Assembly: GCF_964275005.1 (NCBI RefSeq)
Contig: NC_092692.1
Span: 14,840,084-14,904,083, forward strand
Reading direction: 5' to 3'
Source: Diadema setosum
Taxonomy: Eukaryota > Echinodermata > Echinoidea > Diadematoida > Diadematidae
Length of the DNA: 64,000 nt
The first letter of the stretch is position 1, and every line of letters begins with the position of its first letter. The notes below the pieces were generated by a model that was given only the letters and a program-made list of their open reading frames with translations, did no database searches and was not told where the DNA came from. A program made the position numbers and the translations under genes. Positions 11,973 through 22,859 of the stretch are shown piece after piece.

Positions 11973-12446
11973 GTGTCCGAATCTGCCCCAAGAAAGTTAT
12001 ATTCAGACATGGTCTTAACAGATAAGAAGAAGGCCCCACGAGATCTGAAACAGGTTCAAAATTTCAAAAATAAGAATGCCTCCACCAAGGATGGATTAAA
12101 AAGACAAAATTCAGCAGATGACTTCCAAACTGTGATAAATCAATTTCACCAAAGTGATATAATGCAAGAAATCCTACAAACCAAAAATAACCCGCCGTCA
12201 ATCATTCTTTACACTGATGAACAATTGATGGATCTAAAAAGCATTTATTGGACTGGTCACGAAAAGGATTGTTTTATGGTCATGCTGACAGCACAGCAGA
12301 TGAAGAGAGATTGCCACTCTGCGTTGTCTTCAAAAGAAAGCCATTGCCAAAGGAGAAGTTCCTGGCTGGCGTCATCGTCAGAGCGCAACACAAAGGCTGG
12401 ACGGACGAGGTTATCATCAATGATTGGCTCTTGTGTGTATGGGTAG
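11973..12446 (+). pseudogene. array unit 6: PRDLKQVQNF block fused in frame to pogo GHEKD
   Basis: This is the longest open version (157 codons). It runs through MQEILQTKNNPPSIILY and DEQLMDLKSIY into TGHEKDCFMVMLTAQQ without the TAA seen in units 1-5. It therefore shows the ancestral reading between the two blocks. Confidence 0.5.
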
Positions 12447-12720
12447 ACATGTCGCAGGGCACAACAGACGGCGCAGTCTTTTGGTGCTCGATGCATACCG
12501 CTGCCACAAGACGGACGGGGGTGAAAGCAACAATGCGTCAGATGAATGTTGATCTGGCAATAATTCCTGGGGGAATGATGTCCCTTCTCCAGACACTTGA
12601 TGTTTACATTTAAAATAAACCCTTTAAGGATGGGCTCCATTGTCGTTGGACTGATTGGATGATCACCGGGGGAGTTTTCAAATTTGCAAAAATTTGGCAT
12701 CAACCAAACATTAATATAAC
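12256..12720 (+). pseudogene. array unit 6: pogo DDE fragment
   Basis: The pogo core has a small deletion after CVWV and an altered frame around the second Asp motif. QTLDVYI replaces QPLDVYI at the third Asp motif. Confidence 0.75.
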
Positions 12721-12794
12721 AGTCCATGCTCGGCTTTCTGAAGATTCTGAGGAAAGCACAAAGCAATTTGTCTTCTCAGTCTCTTTATGTGTAG

Positions 12795-13080
12795 ATGGTT
12801 GATATGTCTCCTGGTACAGGTGAATACCTGTATCAGCACCAACTCACAGAGGCGATCAAAAAAAGGTCGCTGCACTGGGGTAGCCTGCTACCTACTGTCA
12901 TGTTTCATGACAGCAGAAGAAATGATGCAGCGGGCCAGCCTGGTGGAGTGTGATAACACAATTTGTCGGCAACTGTCGAATGTCAAGTGGCCAATTTATT
13001 CCCATGGAGCCCCCCAGCCGGCAGCGATGGACGTTATGTTTGTGGGAGGACAGGATTGTCCCCTCCATCAGCACCATTGA
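12795..13080 (+). pseudogene. array unit 6: BEN-like exon, alternative 3' half
   Basis: After the shared PGTGEYLYQHQL segment this copy continues as TAEEMMQRASLVECDNTIC, unlike the FGCICEE tail of units 1-5. The same alternative tail occurs at 15700 and 24496, so it is likely the original exon and the other tail a rearrangement. Confidence 0.4.
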
Positions 13081-14040
13081 GCATGTGGCGCAAGCCCCCG
13101 CGGTCTCCATGGCGGCCTGCTCAAAGGCGCGTGTTAGTTAGCAGCATGGTAACCACTCCTTATTGGCATCATAGCGCTAAATTATTATTGTTTGTGCATG
13201 ATTTATTTCATTGTTGGATTGACTCGTAAGACTCCGGACGTTCATTTCATAGCACTCCCACTTATAACGGAGTTTTGTCATACAACACGAGCTGACTCTT
13301 GAATAGGTAAGGGCATAAACAATTGTTTTGTGATTATAATTATTAAATACGTATTTTGCAAATATCTTATTTGTTTGTTTGCTTTGACAATATTTACATT
13401 GCAAATTAGTGGGATTGTATTATTACCAACATACCTCTATTTAATCGTTGGTTGGTGAAATATATTATTTATTACTGTAGTACGTATTCAGAATACATGT
13501 ATCTTCTTATTAATGTTAGCGATATCCAGTATGTTATATGCTTTGTACCGCGATATCTCTTTATGATTTATGATTTAGATTTTCATTACGAAAATATCAT
13601 TATGAGAGATGGTCGTTATTTAAACACTTGAATATATTCATTTAATTTGAGGATTGTTTGGTCAATCTACAGGAGTTTTATAGTGAAACTGAACTTCTTT
13701 TTTTGTGTAGGTGGCGCATACCTAGGTCATAACGGATCGGTTGGCGAGGCGCCGTGAATGGTGTAATTTGCTCTTATAGGAGACGTCATCTTGTGCTGTG
13801 TTGGTTTTCACTCTTTAATTATCTTTTAATTTTGTTTTCATTTTTTTTAACGATATTTATAATTCTCACTCTGTTTTTTTAATTATCTTAATAAATAAGC
13901 AATCATTTGAAATTCAAAATATTGCTTTCGAGTTCTTCCTTTCCACCTTCTCTTCAAGTGTTTTGAGCCAGGGATTGTTAATATGTGTGAAGTAGATTTT
14001 CATATGTACGTATTCAGTCTGTCACGTTGAAAAGATATTA
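13081..14040. other. AT-rich stretch with no gene recognised
   Basis: No convincing coding or repeat structure is visible. A small GC-richer patch (GGCGAGGCGCCGTG near 13744) sits in otherwise AT-rich sequence. Confidence 0.4.
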
Positions 14041-14159
14041 TTCCTCCCTGAAAAGATATTTATCATATAGAAGAAGAATATCATACTTTTGAGAGGATTG
14101 CAGGACACGAAACTTCAACAGCAAACATTGCAATTGCTGAGTACTAGGAATTTTTCCCC

Positions 14160-15170
14160 GTGAAGCGTGACAATAGCATCCATGGAAACTGCAAATTGAA
14201 CAGCAATTATTACAAGCGATCAGATCTCGAAACAAGAGGTATGATAGAGAAAAAGTGTCTGAATCTGCCCCAAGAAAGCTATATTCAGACATGGTCTTAA
14301 TAGGTGAGAAGAAGGTCCCACGAGATCTGAAACGGGTTCAAAATTTTAAATATAGGAATGTCTCCACCACAGATGGATCAAAAAGAAAGTGATATAATGC
14401 AAGAAATCATACAAACCTAAAATAACCTGCCGTCAATCATTCTTTACACTGATGAACAATTGATGGATCTAAAAAGCATTATTGCGAATGAAAATAAGTT
14501 CATTTTTCATGCATATGGATGTATAGGCAACTATACTTATAAATAAACTAATCAGTTACTAAGTCATGCAAAATTTTAAAGGTTATATTTAAACTCAGTA
14601 GAAAAGAAGAGAGGACGAAAAATCTCTTTAAAAATCTGGTCATGAATTAAATTCCTCCTGCTCCGGAACAAAAGATATGTATGACTTTTAATAAAACTCT
14701 CAATATTTCATTTTTGTGACCAGTCTTGCTACGACTGGTCATGAGATTGCCACTCTGCATTGTCTTCAAAAGAAAGACATTGCCCAAGGAAAAGTTCCTG
14801 GCTGGCGTCATTGTCAGAGCACAACACGAAGGCTGGATGGACGAGGGTCTCGTTAATGATTGGCTCCAGTATGTATGGGGTAGACATGACGCAGGGCTCA
14901 ACAGACCGTGCAGTCTTTTGGTGCTCGATGCGTTCTGCTGCCATAAGATGGACGGGGTGAAAGCAACAATGCGTCAGATGAATGTTGATCTGGCAATCAT
15001 TCCTGGGGGAATGATGTCCCTTCTCCAGCCACTCGATGTTTGCATTTAAAACAAACCCTTTAAGGATGGGCTCCGTCGTCGTTGGACTGATTGGATGATC
15101 ACCGTGGGAGTTTTCAAATTTGCAAAAACCTGGCATCAAAAAAACATTGATATATCGGTCCACGTTTGGC
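14160..15170 (+). pseudogene. seventh, heavily decayed array unit
   Basis: The stretch 14190-14480 matches the PRDLKQVQNF block with a deletion in its middle. Unrelated sequence follows, also seen in part at 24690-24870. Then 14740-15130 matches the pogo DDE core (RLPLCIVFKRKTLPKEKF, LLVLDAFCCHKMDGVKA, LLQPLDVCI). The 5' part of the pogo piece is missing. It has diverged from the array more than any other copy. Confidence 0.7.
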
Positions 15171-15460
15171 TTTCCATTTCAAATCATCCAAATCAGTCTG
15201 TTTGAGTATTAACCAGATCCTAACGGGGACAGGTTCCCACAATGTAGACAGCAGAACTAGCTAGGAAAACAAATGCCCGGCAGCTGTGCTATATAGCAGC
15301 ACGCACAGCTTGCTGTCACATCACGACAATATCCTAGCTGCAGAGCTCAAACTGCCTGTTCATTTAGCTGTGACTTGTGCTGCAAGTGTGCAAAAATGTC
15401 AGATTCTGAGGAAAGCACGAAGCAATAATATTTGTCTTCTCTGTCTCTTTCGGTGTAGAT

Positions 15461-15595
15461 GGTTGAGCTGTCTCCTGGTACAGGTGTACCAGCACCAACT
15501 CACAGAGGCGACCAAAAAAAGCTCGATGCACTGGGGTGGCATGCTACCTGCTGTCATGTTTGACGACAGGAAATGAACTGATGCAGCGGGGCCGG
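15461..15595 (+). pseudogene. BEN-like exon copy, truncated
   Basis: Acceptor GGTGTAG then MVELSPGTG and VYQHQLTEATKKSSMHWG. A short deletion removes part of the VYLY segment. It is followed 240 bp later by a fuller copy, so the two form a local tandem duplication that includes SDSEESTKQ-type flank. Confidence 0.4.
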
Positions 15596-15699
15596 CAGCC
15601 TGGCAAAGTGTGACAACACAATTGTGTCAGCAATTGTGGGTAATGTCAGATTCTGAGGAAAGCACATAACAATTTGTCTTCTCAGTCTCTTTATGTGTA

Positions 15700-15930
15700 G
15701 ATGGTTGAGCTGTCTCCTGGTGCAGGTGTATACCTGTACGAGCACCAACTCACAGAGGCGACCAAAAAAAGCTCGCTGCACTGGGGTGGCCTGCTACCTG
15801 CTGTCAAGTTTCATGACAGCAGAAGAAATGATGCAGCAGGCCAGCCTGGTGTGTGATAACACAATTGTGTCGGCAATTGTTGAATGTCTAGTGGCCAATT
15901 TATTCCCATGGAGCCCCAGCCCCCAGCAGT
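15700..15930 (+). pseudogene. BEN-like exon copy, fuller
   Basis: MVELSPGAGVYLYEHQLTEA and then, in a shifted frame, MTAEEMMQQASLVCDNTIVS. It overlaps the start of the next open block (MSSGQFIPMEP), suggesting that in the source gene this exon reads on into the HLHPLD region. Confidence 0.4.
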
Positions 15931-16300
15931 TGGGTTTCATGCAACAACTCAAGAGGGAATTCATGTAAACAGCATACACATCACGAGCACAGACAGATGC
16001 CATGTGTTGGCCATTGATCAACTACCTGGAGGCGATGCAGAGGATTATTCCCTGCATATCAATGGAACAATGGACACAATAAGTGAGACCTACTGCAAGG
16101 TGTATGATACTGATTTTCAGTCAACTCGTGCCCGAATCTTGAGCCACATCAGTAACACCATGACAGAACGGGCAGCGGTGAACCACGCTACCATCCAACA
16201 GCTGGAAACTAACTGGGGAAAGACTTTAAATGAGCTTGATTGTCATCTTCATCCTTTAGACACGATAGCAACCTCAGTCAGATCCAGAGGGCGCTATTGA
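15884..16300 (+). CDS. fragment of an uncharacterised multi-copy animal protein (HLHPLDTIA motif)
   Basis: A 138-codon open stretch includes TERAAVNHATIQQLE, WGKTLNELDCHLHPLDTIA and then a stop. From memory, similar AANHATI / ELNCHLHPLD segments occur in large uncharacterised proteins of cnidarians, lancelets and echinoderms. These often also contain a GNRxNxLFYxAG segment like the one in the gene at 27.5-33.3 kb. It lies just downstream of a BEN-like exon. It is probably a truncated copy rather than a complete gene, because no upstream or downstream exons are visible. Function unknown. Confidence 0.45.
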   Translation: MSSGQFIPMEPQPPAVGFHATTQEGIHVNSIHITSTDRCHVLAIDQLPGGDAEDYSLHINGTMDTISETYCKVYDTDFQSTRARILSHISNTMTERAAVNHATIQQLETNWGKTLNELDCHLHPLDTIATSVRSRGRY

Positions 16301-16434
16301 CAGACAAAATGGCTGAACCGGAATAAATTTTCTCTACAAAATTTGATGTTTTTTGGGGTGTTTATAAAGACAGTGATCGAGTCATTTGTACATATTATGT
16401 GTTTTGGATCATAAGTGCTGACTAGACAGTAAAA

Positions 16435-17295
16435 ATGGACCAGAAACAGCATTGTGTGGATCAGCAGGACACAGCTCCAGTGTCGCCATTCCAGCCCCCG
16501 AAGAAGTTGAAATCAGCTATGGATGATGAAGGAGGTGCTCCGCGGACGGAGACGGCGGGAAAGCAGGCCGTTAAACGACTGTCTTACTCTGACGCAGCAG
16601 CCGCCAATGAGGGCAATCCACCACCCCGGTGGTTCATACGATTCATGAAAGATTTCGATAACAAGTGGGAAGAGAGATTTTCCAAGAGATTGGACGATTT
16701 GATGGTGAAAGTTCTGGAACATGAAGACACAATTGTTGGGGTTACACATCAGTTAGAAGTTATGGAGCAGGAGGTGAAGAATCTGAAAAAAGAAAGAAAT
16801 TAGTATGAAAGCTAGATGATCTCGAGAACAGGTCACGCAGGAACAATCTTGTATTCCATGGGACTGCTGAGTCCCCAAAAGAGAACTGTTACAACTTGAT
16901 TACAAAGGAGCTCCTCGTAGACTTCATTGGTTTTCATTGGCTTTCACCAAATAACTTCAAAGTGGAGAGATGCCACTGCACGCCAGGCTCGCACACAACA
17001 ACAGCTCCTGGAACCAACGCCGGTCCAAGGCCCAGAATCATCCATGTAGTTTTTAGTTCTTGCTCGGAGAAGGAGCACGTTCGCAAGGCATGCGTAGAGA
17101 AATTCCGAGCCAACAAATTCGAGGATGGTAAGATCTTCGTCAGTGACGACTTTTCTAAGAGGGTCCTAAACAAGAGAAAAGAGCAAAATGGATACATTCA
17201 GACGCTTGAAAGAAGAGGGGAAAAGGCCCTTTTTTCTCTACCCTGACCGCCTTGGGTATAGAAGCAAAGAGGGGAAATTGCACATCGTTGAATAA
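16435..17295 (+). pseudogene. L1-like LINE ORF1, with two frame changes
   Basis: The start is at ATG 16435. An N-terminal basic/Pro-rich part is followed by a coiled coil (about 16640-16800: HQLEVMEQEVKNLKKER). After a frame change near 16800 comes the ORF1 RRM signature LDDLENRSRRNNLVFHG, then PRIIHVVFSSCSEKE and a C-terminal YPDRLGYRSKEGKLHIVE in a third frame after a poly-T tract near 17230. ORF1 proteins of this type bind element RNA and form trimers in L1. The protein is about 285 residues if read through, typical for compact ORF1p. No ORF2 endonuclease or reverse transcriptase is visible downstream, so the copy cannot move by itself. Confidence 0.8.
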
Positions 17296-19500
17296 ACTCG
17301 AACTTATTTGCTGCCGATGGAAAAACTACTGATTTTGTTTACAAAAATCTGTGTTGTTATTTAATTTTTGACTAAATACCAGGAATTCACAAAAGAGAGA
17401 CTTAAAAGCATTCAACTTCATGAAGTGATATGAATGGAAAAATGACAGTTTAATGATTGAATGCTTTGTTTTGCTTATATCCCACTTGGTCGGTGCTTGT
17501 CATAATTTTTTTCCCCCCGCCACTCCAGACCTGTACTGTTGGAAAATAAAAATGTTTTGTCTAGGTCTTTTAATGGTGGTCAAAACAACTGTTGTACCAC
17601 ATTGTTTAGTTTTGTCTGCAATCTGCAAACAGTCAGATACATCAGGTTATAGTTTTTTTACATTATTGTTATGTGCATATAATCATATATATCTTTTATC
17701 ACTTGAAGAGTTTTAGTCATTGATATTGTTTGCTTTGACCTTAGAACATTTTTGAATATATTTTCACTCCTATAATGTTTTTATTTACTTTCTCTTATTT
17801 CATATACATGTTATGATCTGTGTTAATAATTGAAATGCACTTATAATTTAAACTGGGTGTAATCCTTTTACTTTATTATTATTGTGAGGGTCACAGTAAT
17901 ATCAGCACTCACCCCCCCCCCCCCTTTCCTGTGATGATTACACTCGCTCGTTATATTATGTAGTATTTATATGTATGTTTATCTATTTGACTCTCTATCC
18001 ACATATATATAGGTATATGATATATCACAGTACTCTAGTTGTATAGTAGAGGTACATACACGGTGGTGTAAGGTCAGGAGGTAATTTACTTAATCATGGG
18101 GAACACCCCCCCCCCATAAGTGGAATATCCCTGTGAGGGGTAAAGCGTGTCCTGAAGTTATACAGAAGGGGCACCTCCTTTGATCATTCTTGAGAAGGCG
18201 TCCAAGCAGGCAACGTCACTTTAATCAACCTGCTCCTGTGGCTGTAGCTATAGTCCAGTCCCTCATCCTTTGTACAAAGAAGACACCAAGACTTCTGTCA
18301 AGTGGATGGACCCCAGCGCACTGCACATGCTGTAATGTCAGAGCTTCTGTGGGAAAGGGACACAGACTTGCTGTATTCTGCGTCGGACAGTGTTGCGTTG
18401 CTGTAAAGTTGTTAGAGTTGCTTTAAGTGTTTGCGTTGCCTTTTTGTACTTGTTTTCAGTGTTGCCTTTTGTTGTTTAAGTTTGCTTTTAACTTTTGTTG
18501 CTACGTTGCTTTTAGCGTTGTTAAAGTTGCTTTAAGTGTTTGCGTTGCTTTTTTTTTGTAGTTGGTTTTAGTGTTGCGTTGCCTCTTGTTATTTTTTAAC
18601 CATTTGCTTTTAAGAGTTGTTATTGTTGCATTTGGTTTAAATTTGCTTTTAGTGTTGTTTTGTTATTAGTTGTTTTGAATTTGTTATAAGTTGCTCTCCG
18701 TCGTTTTAAATTTGTTTGCTTTGTGTTCAGTCTGTTACAATTTTGGAGTTGTTTTAATTTTGGTTTAGTTTGGAATACTGCAACAAAGTGAAGTAATAAA
18801 AACACCCTTTTTTTTGCAACGGAAACACAGTAAAATCATCTTTGAGCATTCATTCTGTTCCCAGTCCTTATCAAATAGAACCAGGTAATTGATTTTGTCT
18901 AATTGAGTCCAAGCTACTGTAGGTCAACACTGACTGGACGTGTCCAGCCGGTCACATTATTATTATTTTTTTTTTTTTGAGGAGGGATATGAATTTACTC
19001 TTGCATGTTTATTCAACAAAAATTTTTTAATTTCTCAAAATATATGGTCCTGTATAGGGTTAATGTATATGGATAACTTTTTTTTTAAATTGCTGATTAT
19101 ACCGTCAGATATGACGCTTTTACTTTTTTTTTTCTCTTCTTCCTTTTTAAGGGAAATCAATCTCTAAGTTTTCTTTTGTTTTTTGGTTTTTTTTTTTCAT
19201 TAAGAAATAATTACTAGCCAACTGCTGTTAACTTGCACACTTGGGAAGGGCTGGTTTTTGATTTGAAGCCCTTTCTTTTGTTATCTTGTGCACTTGCGCG
19301 CTCTTTTTGTTTGCTTTTCAATTGCTTTTTTTTCTTGTTCTGTTAAGCTGCATTTATTGTTAATATTATTATTTATTTTTTTTCTTTTCTTTTTTATTCA
19401 TGTTTGATTTCGCCCATAAATTTGTCTAATCATTTGTAATATTTTGTATATATCATGATTTTGTTGATTCAATAAAACATATAAAGAGAAAAAAAAAGCT
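17296..19500 (+). other. possible LINE 3' region with GTTGC-rich simple repeat and A-rich end
   Basis: No ORF2 is seen. Short C runs lie at 17910 and 18105. From 18400 to 18760 GTTGCTTT/GTTGCGTTG motifs recur irregularly. The stretch ends with AATAAA at 19471 and an A-rich run at 19488-19497. This could be the 3' tail of the LINE copy after loss of ORF2, or an unrelated insertion. I cannot decide from sequence alone. Confidence 0.35.
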
Positions 19501-19615
19501 AACAAAGAACATAATTCAGGATAGCTGTTCACTGTACTGAACTCGAAAGTTGTGTAGGTCTTGTCTGGCTACACAACTCTTACAAAACCAAAATCTTATT
19601 TTGACTGAAGGATGT

Positions 19616-19820
19616 ATGGTGACTAGACGAGATATGAATGGCCCTCTCCCATATGATTTTCAGCCAACCAGACGGCAAATCCAGCAAAGGAACAATGAAA
19701 GTGACAGTAAGAACAATAAGGACATCCATGACTTGCCCCGCGGCCACCACCAGGCCAGTGGTCCCGACCTGCTCCTCCTTTGCAACCCAACAGCTCCACC
19801 ATCCTGTATCGCTATGTAGA
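19616..19820 (+). other. weak coding-like stretch
   Basis: A short open stretch reads GPLPYDFQPTRRQIQQRN. The xPYxFxP motif is vaguely like the P2X-type cysteine module found beside animal transposon genes, but the cysteines are not visible. Low support. Confidence 0.15.
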
Positions 19821-19923
19821 TCTAAGCGCTGGATGTAGCGGCCCGCGCTGCCATAGCAGCAGGTACCGCCTGTAGTAGACCTACATAGCCGCCGATCGAT
19901 ATAGATCTGTCTGCTTTGAAAAA

Positions 19924-20126
19924 AGGGACATAAAAGTTGTGCACCTATGACGTCACGACATCCCGGCTCGTCAGCTCATTAACATAATTCCCACCTAAAA
20001 AGTTCCATTTTTAACATGAAATTACGGACTAAATTGTTATGAAATTTTTATTCTGCTTGCACCGCTGGGTCTTTTAGAATTAAAAGAACAACATATCAAA
20101 AAATAAAATACTGGTACAATGTCCCT
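19924..20126. mobile_element. MITE with AGGGACAT ends, TTAA-type
   Basis: The left end AGGGACATAAAAG and right end ACAATGTCCCT are inverted, with TTAA directly after the right end (20127-20130) and a degraded left flank. Length is 203 bp and it is non-coding. It resembles the other TTAA elements in this window. Confidence 0.55.
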
Positions 20127-20217
20127 TTAAATTCAGAATCAGATTATTGGTTAGAATTTTTGAGCTATGACTAGTCTAGTAGTACATGTAAGGTTAAGCA
20201 AAGGGTTTAGTGATCAC

Positions 20218-20391
20218 TGATGATGAATTTGTGTGTTTGCCATGAGTCTAAATTCTTGTATGTTCCTATAGTTTAAACCATGGATTATGTAAATTCACAA
20301 CAAAAAAATGCATGAATTTACATATCCATGGTTTAAACCATGGCAACAAGTGGGAATTTAGCGCCTTTTGCCAAACACACACATCCATCAA
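20218..20391. mobile_element. palindromic MITE
   Basis: Nested inverted repeats are present. The inner arms GTTTAAACCATGGAT and ATCCATGGTTTAAAC (20271-20333) flank TGTAAATTC/GAATTTACA. The outer arms include TGTGTGTTTGCC and GGCAAACACACACA-type sequence. Non-coding. Confidence 0.55.
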
Positions 20392-20997
20392 TAGAAATCT
20401 CTGGACCTTTATTTTGTGTATGCACTAAATCAAGCGAACATTGTTAGGTCTATACCACAAATTTTGCCAAACACCTGCCCTGCCCTGCCCTAGGTCTAAA
20501 TCTAAACTACCTTTGTGATTTCTGGCTATGGGGTTAAAATTATACAGTGGCTCTAATTAACTTATCATGCCTTTGAATTTTGCGTATTTTGCCCCAGGTT
20601 GTTTGTTTTGTTCCTTAATCTTTTTAATTGTGTGTGTTCCCTTAAAAAAGTTATAACATGTAGGCTATAGGGTCTCTAGTTGTTGAGAAAAAAATAACCG
20701 TTGGGTAATGTTATTCCCCCCCCCCCCCAACCCAGTTTAGTGAACTTGGAAAGATGGAGCTAAGTGATGTATGATCTTGGCAGAGTAAATTGACACTAAA
20801 TAAACCTTTTTTTTTAAAATGAAATTTCATAGACTATGTTATCACAAGTATGAATAAGTTAGTGTAGCAAATAATGAAGGGTTTATATTTTTAAAGTTTT
20901 TTTTTTTACAGAAATTTGTCCTAGTAACTGTTATTTCTTACTATATGAACAAATCATTTCTACCCCCTTTTCTTTCTTTCTTTTTTTCTCCCCAGAT

Positions 20998-21306
20998 TTG
21001 AGCCATCATTGCCATTGGTCACCAGCACTCGCTCACCATGCGGGCTCCAATCGCCTGCCAAGAAAGTCATGGAGGAATAAAATGAAAGCAAAAGATCCAG
21101 GGAAGTACGAAAAAGTGTTATCGTACAGCAGAATTTATAGCAGCTCGTATCGCTGTGAGGCGTACGCAGCTGAACAAACGGCTACCAAGCGAAACATGAC
21201 AGATGAAGAGAGGGAGAATGAGGAAAAGCTCTTAGAAAGAAAGAAGCGACTGAAAGAATCAGCAAGACAAAGGATGAGAAAAATGAGACAGAAGAGAAAG
21301 TTTTAA
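20998..21306 (+). CDS. basic coiled-coil exon, uncharacterised
   Basis: A strong polypyrimidine tract and CCCCAG acceptor end just before 20996. The open stretch of about 100 codons reads SWRNKMKAKDPGKYEKVLSY, then NMTDEERENEEKLLERKKR and an Arg/Lys-rich tail, and stops at 21306. The K(A/E)DPxKYxxxL pattern followed by a T(D/E)xE-rich basic helix is known to me from uncharacterised, transposon-associated proteins of invertebrates. Similar decayed coding follows at 22354-22820, so this may be one broken gene. Function unknown. Confidence 0.4.
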   Translation: MSHHCHWSPALAHHAGSNRLPRKSWRNKMKAKDPGKYEKVLSYSRIYSSSYRCEAYAAEQTATKRNMTDEERENEEKLLERKKRLKESARQRMRKMRQKRKF

Positions 21307-21699
21307 GAGCAGAAAGAGGGAAAAGAGAAAACCAAACCTAGAAAAGCATGAGAGACAGAAAGAGATTTGGAGAGACAGGAAGAAGGCCCAGAGAGAAACA
21401 ATGAGAAAAAAAAAGAACATGAAAGGATGTTGGCAAATAGACGAGAGAAGTGTGCTCTGAAAAGAGAAAGAGAACGCTTGCATGTTGAAGAACACTTGAG
21501 GCTTAAAGGTAGGGAGTCTCATTATTGCAGATCTAATATTTGAGATTCAATGAATCCAGTATTAAATTGAAGAGACTACTTATTAGGAACTTTCCCCTTA
21601 ATGAAAAAACTAAAAACTGGCCTTAACTTGACAAATCTGTAATGTTTCAATCAACACCATTCTTTTCGGGACCCGAAAATTATTCCTGCTTTTAAAAAA

Positions 21700-22330
21700 A
21701 ATATTTTGACCGTTAGAAGCGTTAATTTCAGAATAGCTCCCTCTGCGGCAATCTAACGTACATTGAGAAGGGGTTGGGGAATTTCTGACACCGTGTGTAC
21801 CGTGCGACCAATCGTTACGCAACGGTACGATTGAAAGCTCGAGAGGCAATCCCACTCGCCTACGTGTGCTGCGGGCTGGGAGGCGCTGGCGATTCCTTGC
21901 TACTGAGTAACCGGCCAGCCGGCCGCAGCCGGGCGGGTTAGATGGCGCTGGCGCTGGCGCGGCGCGGCTTGGGGGGCGCCCATGCATGCATTGCATTCAT
22001 ATTCGTATATGTATTGCATTTGAGATCGTTGGCGTATACGTGGCGCATGGTGCTTTCGTAAAAATTTTCTAGAATGGAAAAGACAGCGAGATAGAAACGT
22101 GGGAGGCCTGCAGGGTCGGCCCTTTCTGAGAGTGCAAGAAAAGAGAGGAAAAAACAACAAGACCGAGAGCGGGGCAAGTTGAACAAAAAAGTTCTTATGC
22201 ATGTAGAGGTACATGATCGCTGGATGGCATTAGCCAAAAATCGGGGTGACTGCCCGACAGTCGGTGTCGGTCCTCCTTGACGCAGTGGATGAGGGGAGAC
22301 TTGTGCTCGGAACTCACACAGAAACCAGGT
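21700..22330 (+). promoter_or_regulatory. CpG-dense patch, possible old promoter
   Basis: CpG-rich sequence (for example GGCGCTGGCGCGGCGCGGC near 21950) contrasts with the AT-rich surroundings. It ends at a consensus donor, CAG then GTGAGT, at about 22328. A coding block (22354 onward) begins shortly after. Promoter and first-exon status is inference. Confidence 0.25.
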
Positions 22331-22353
22331 GAGTAAATACTGTAGTTGTGATA

Positions 22354-22820
22354 ATGTCTTTGTCAGAGAAGGAGAAGTTAGACCAAGAAAAGAAGCGTTT
22401 GCAGGAGCGAGAAAGGCAGCTGAACCAGAAAATAGAAGAATTTGATGCGAAGAAGAAAGAACTGGCAGGTAATGGATAGGATGTCCGTTCAAAGGAAGCT
22501 AGGAGAAAAAGTCTCAAACAAACACGAAAGGGAATGCCGCAGAAAGCTTCACACTATGCATCTACAGTCATGGACTTAATCAACCAGGCTTCACCAGAAA
22601 AAAAAAAAAGGCTTAAGACCATCCGAAGTAAAGAAGAAAAATTGAAAGACACAGTCATGGATGAGGTCAGTCATGAATGAGGTGGCATCAGAGTTGTCAC
22701 AGCCAAGTAGCTCCATAAAGAAGACACTTGCATCATCATTGAGTGGACAACTCAGAAAGGAAAAACTTCAAAGGCAAGCAGCAAAGAAGTTCAGAAAAAT
22801 AAGTTGCAAAAACTAATACA
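22354..22820 (+). pseudogene. decayed basic coiled-coil coding region
   Basis: It begins MSLSEKEKLDQEKKRLQERE and continues KIEEFDAKKKELAG up to a GTAATG. Frame-shifted pieces follow: ASPEKKKRLKTIRSK and SSSIKKTLASSLSGQLRKEK. At least three frame or stop interruptions are present. It is similar in character to the exon at 20998 and may be the same gene family. Confidence 0.4.
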
Positions 22821-22859
22821 TGAATTGAATTTTGGTAATAGAAATGAATTGTATTACTC

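Larger units (their letters stand above)
1925..12900 (+). repeat. tandem array, ~1,856-bp unit, about six copies
   Basis: Units recur at about 2003, 3839, 5695, 7551, 9416 and 11611, measured at AAAATCT near each unit start. The 3839, 5695 and 7551 starts are exactly 1,856 bp apart. Each unit holds, in order, a short GTAAAGAGG-start exon remnant, an AT-rich stretch, a PRDLKQVQNFKNKN coding block, a pogo DDE fragment and a BEN-like exon with intact-looking splice sites. Units at 3839 and 5695 appear identical by eye. Those at 9416 and 11611 are more diverged. The left edge at 1925-2000 is a deleted BEN-like exon fused to the next block. The unit is larger than the transposon fragment, so this is segmental tandem duplication, not serial transposition. 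Confidence 0.9.
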
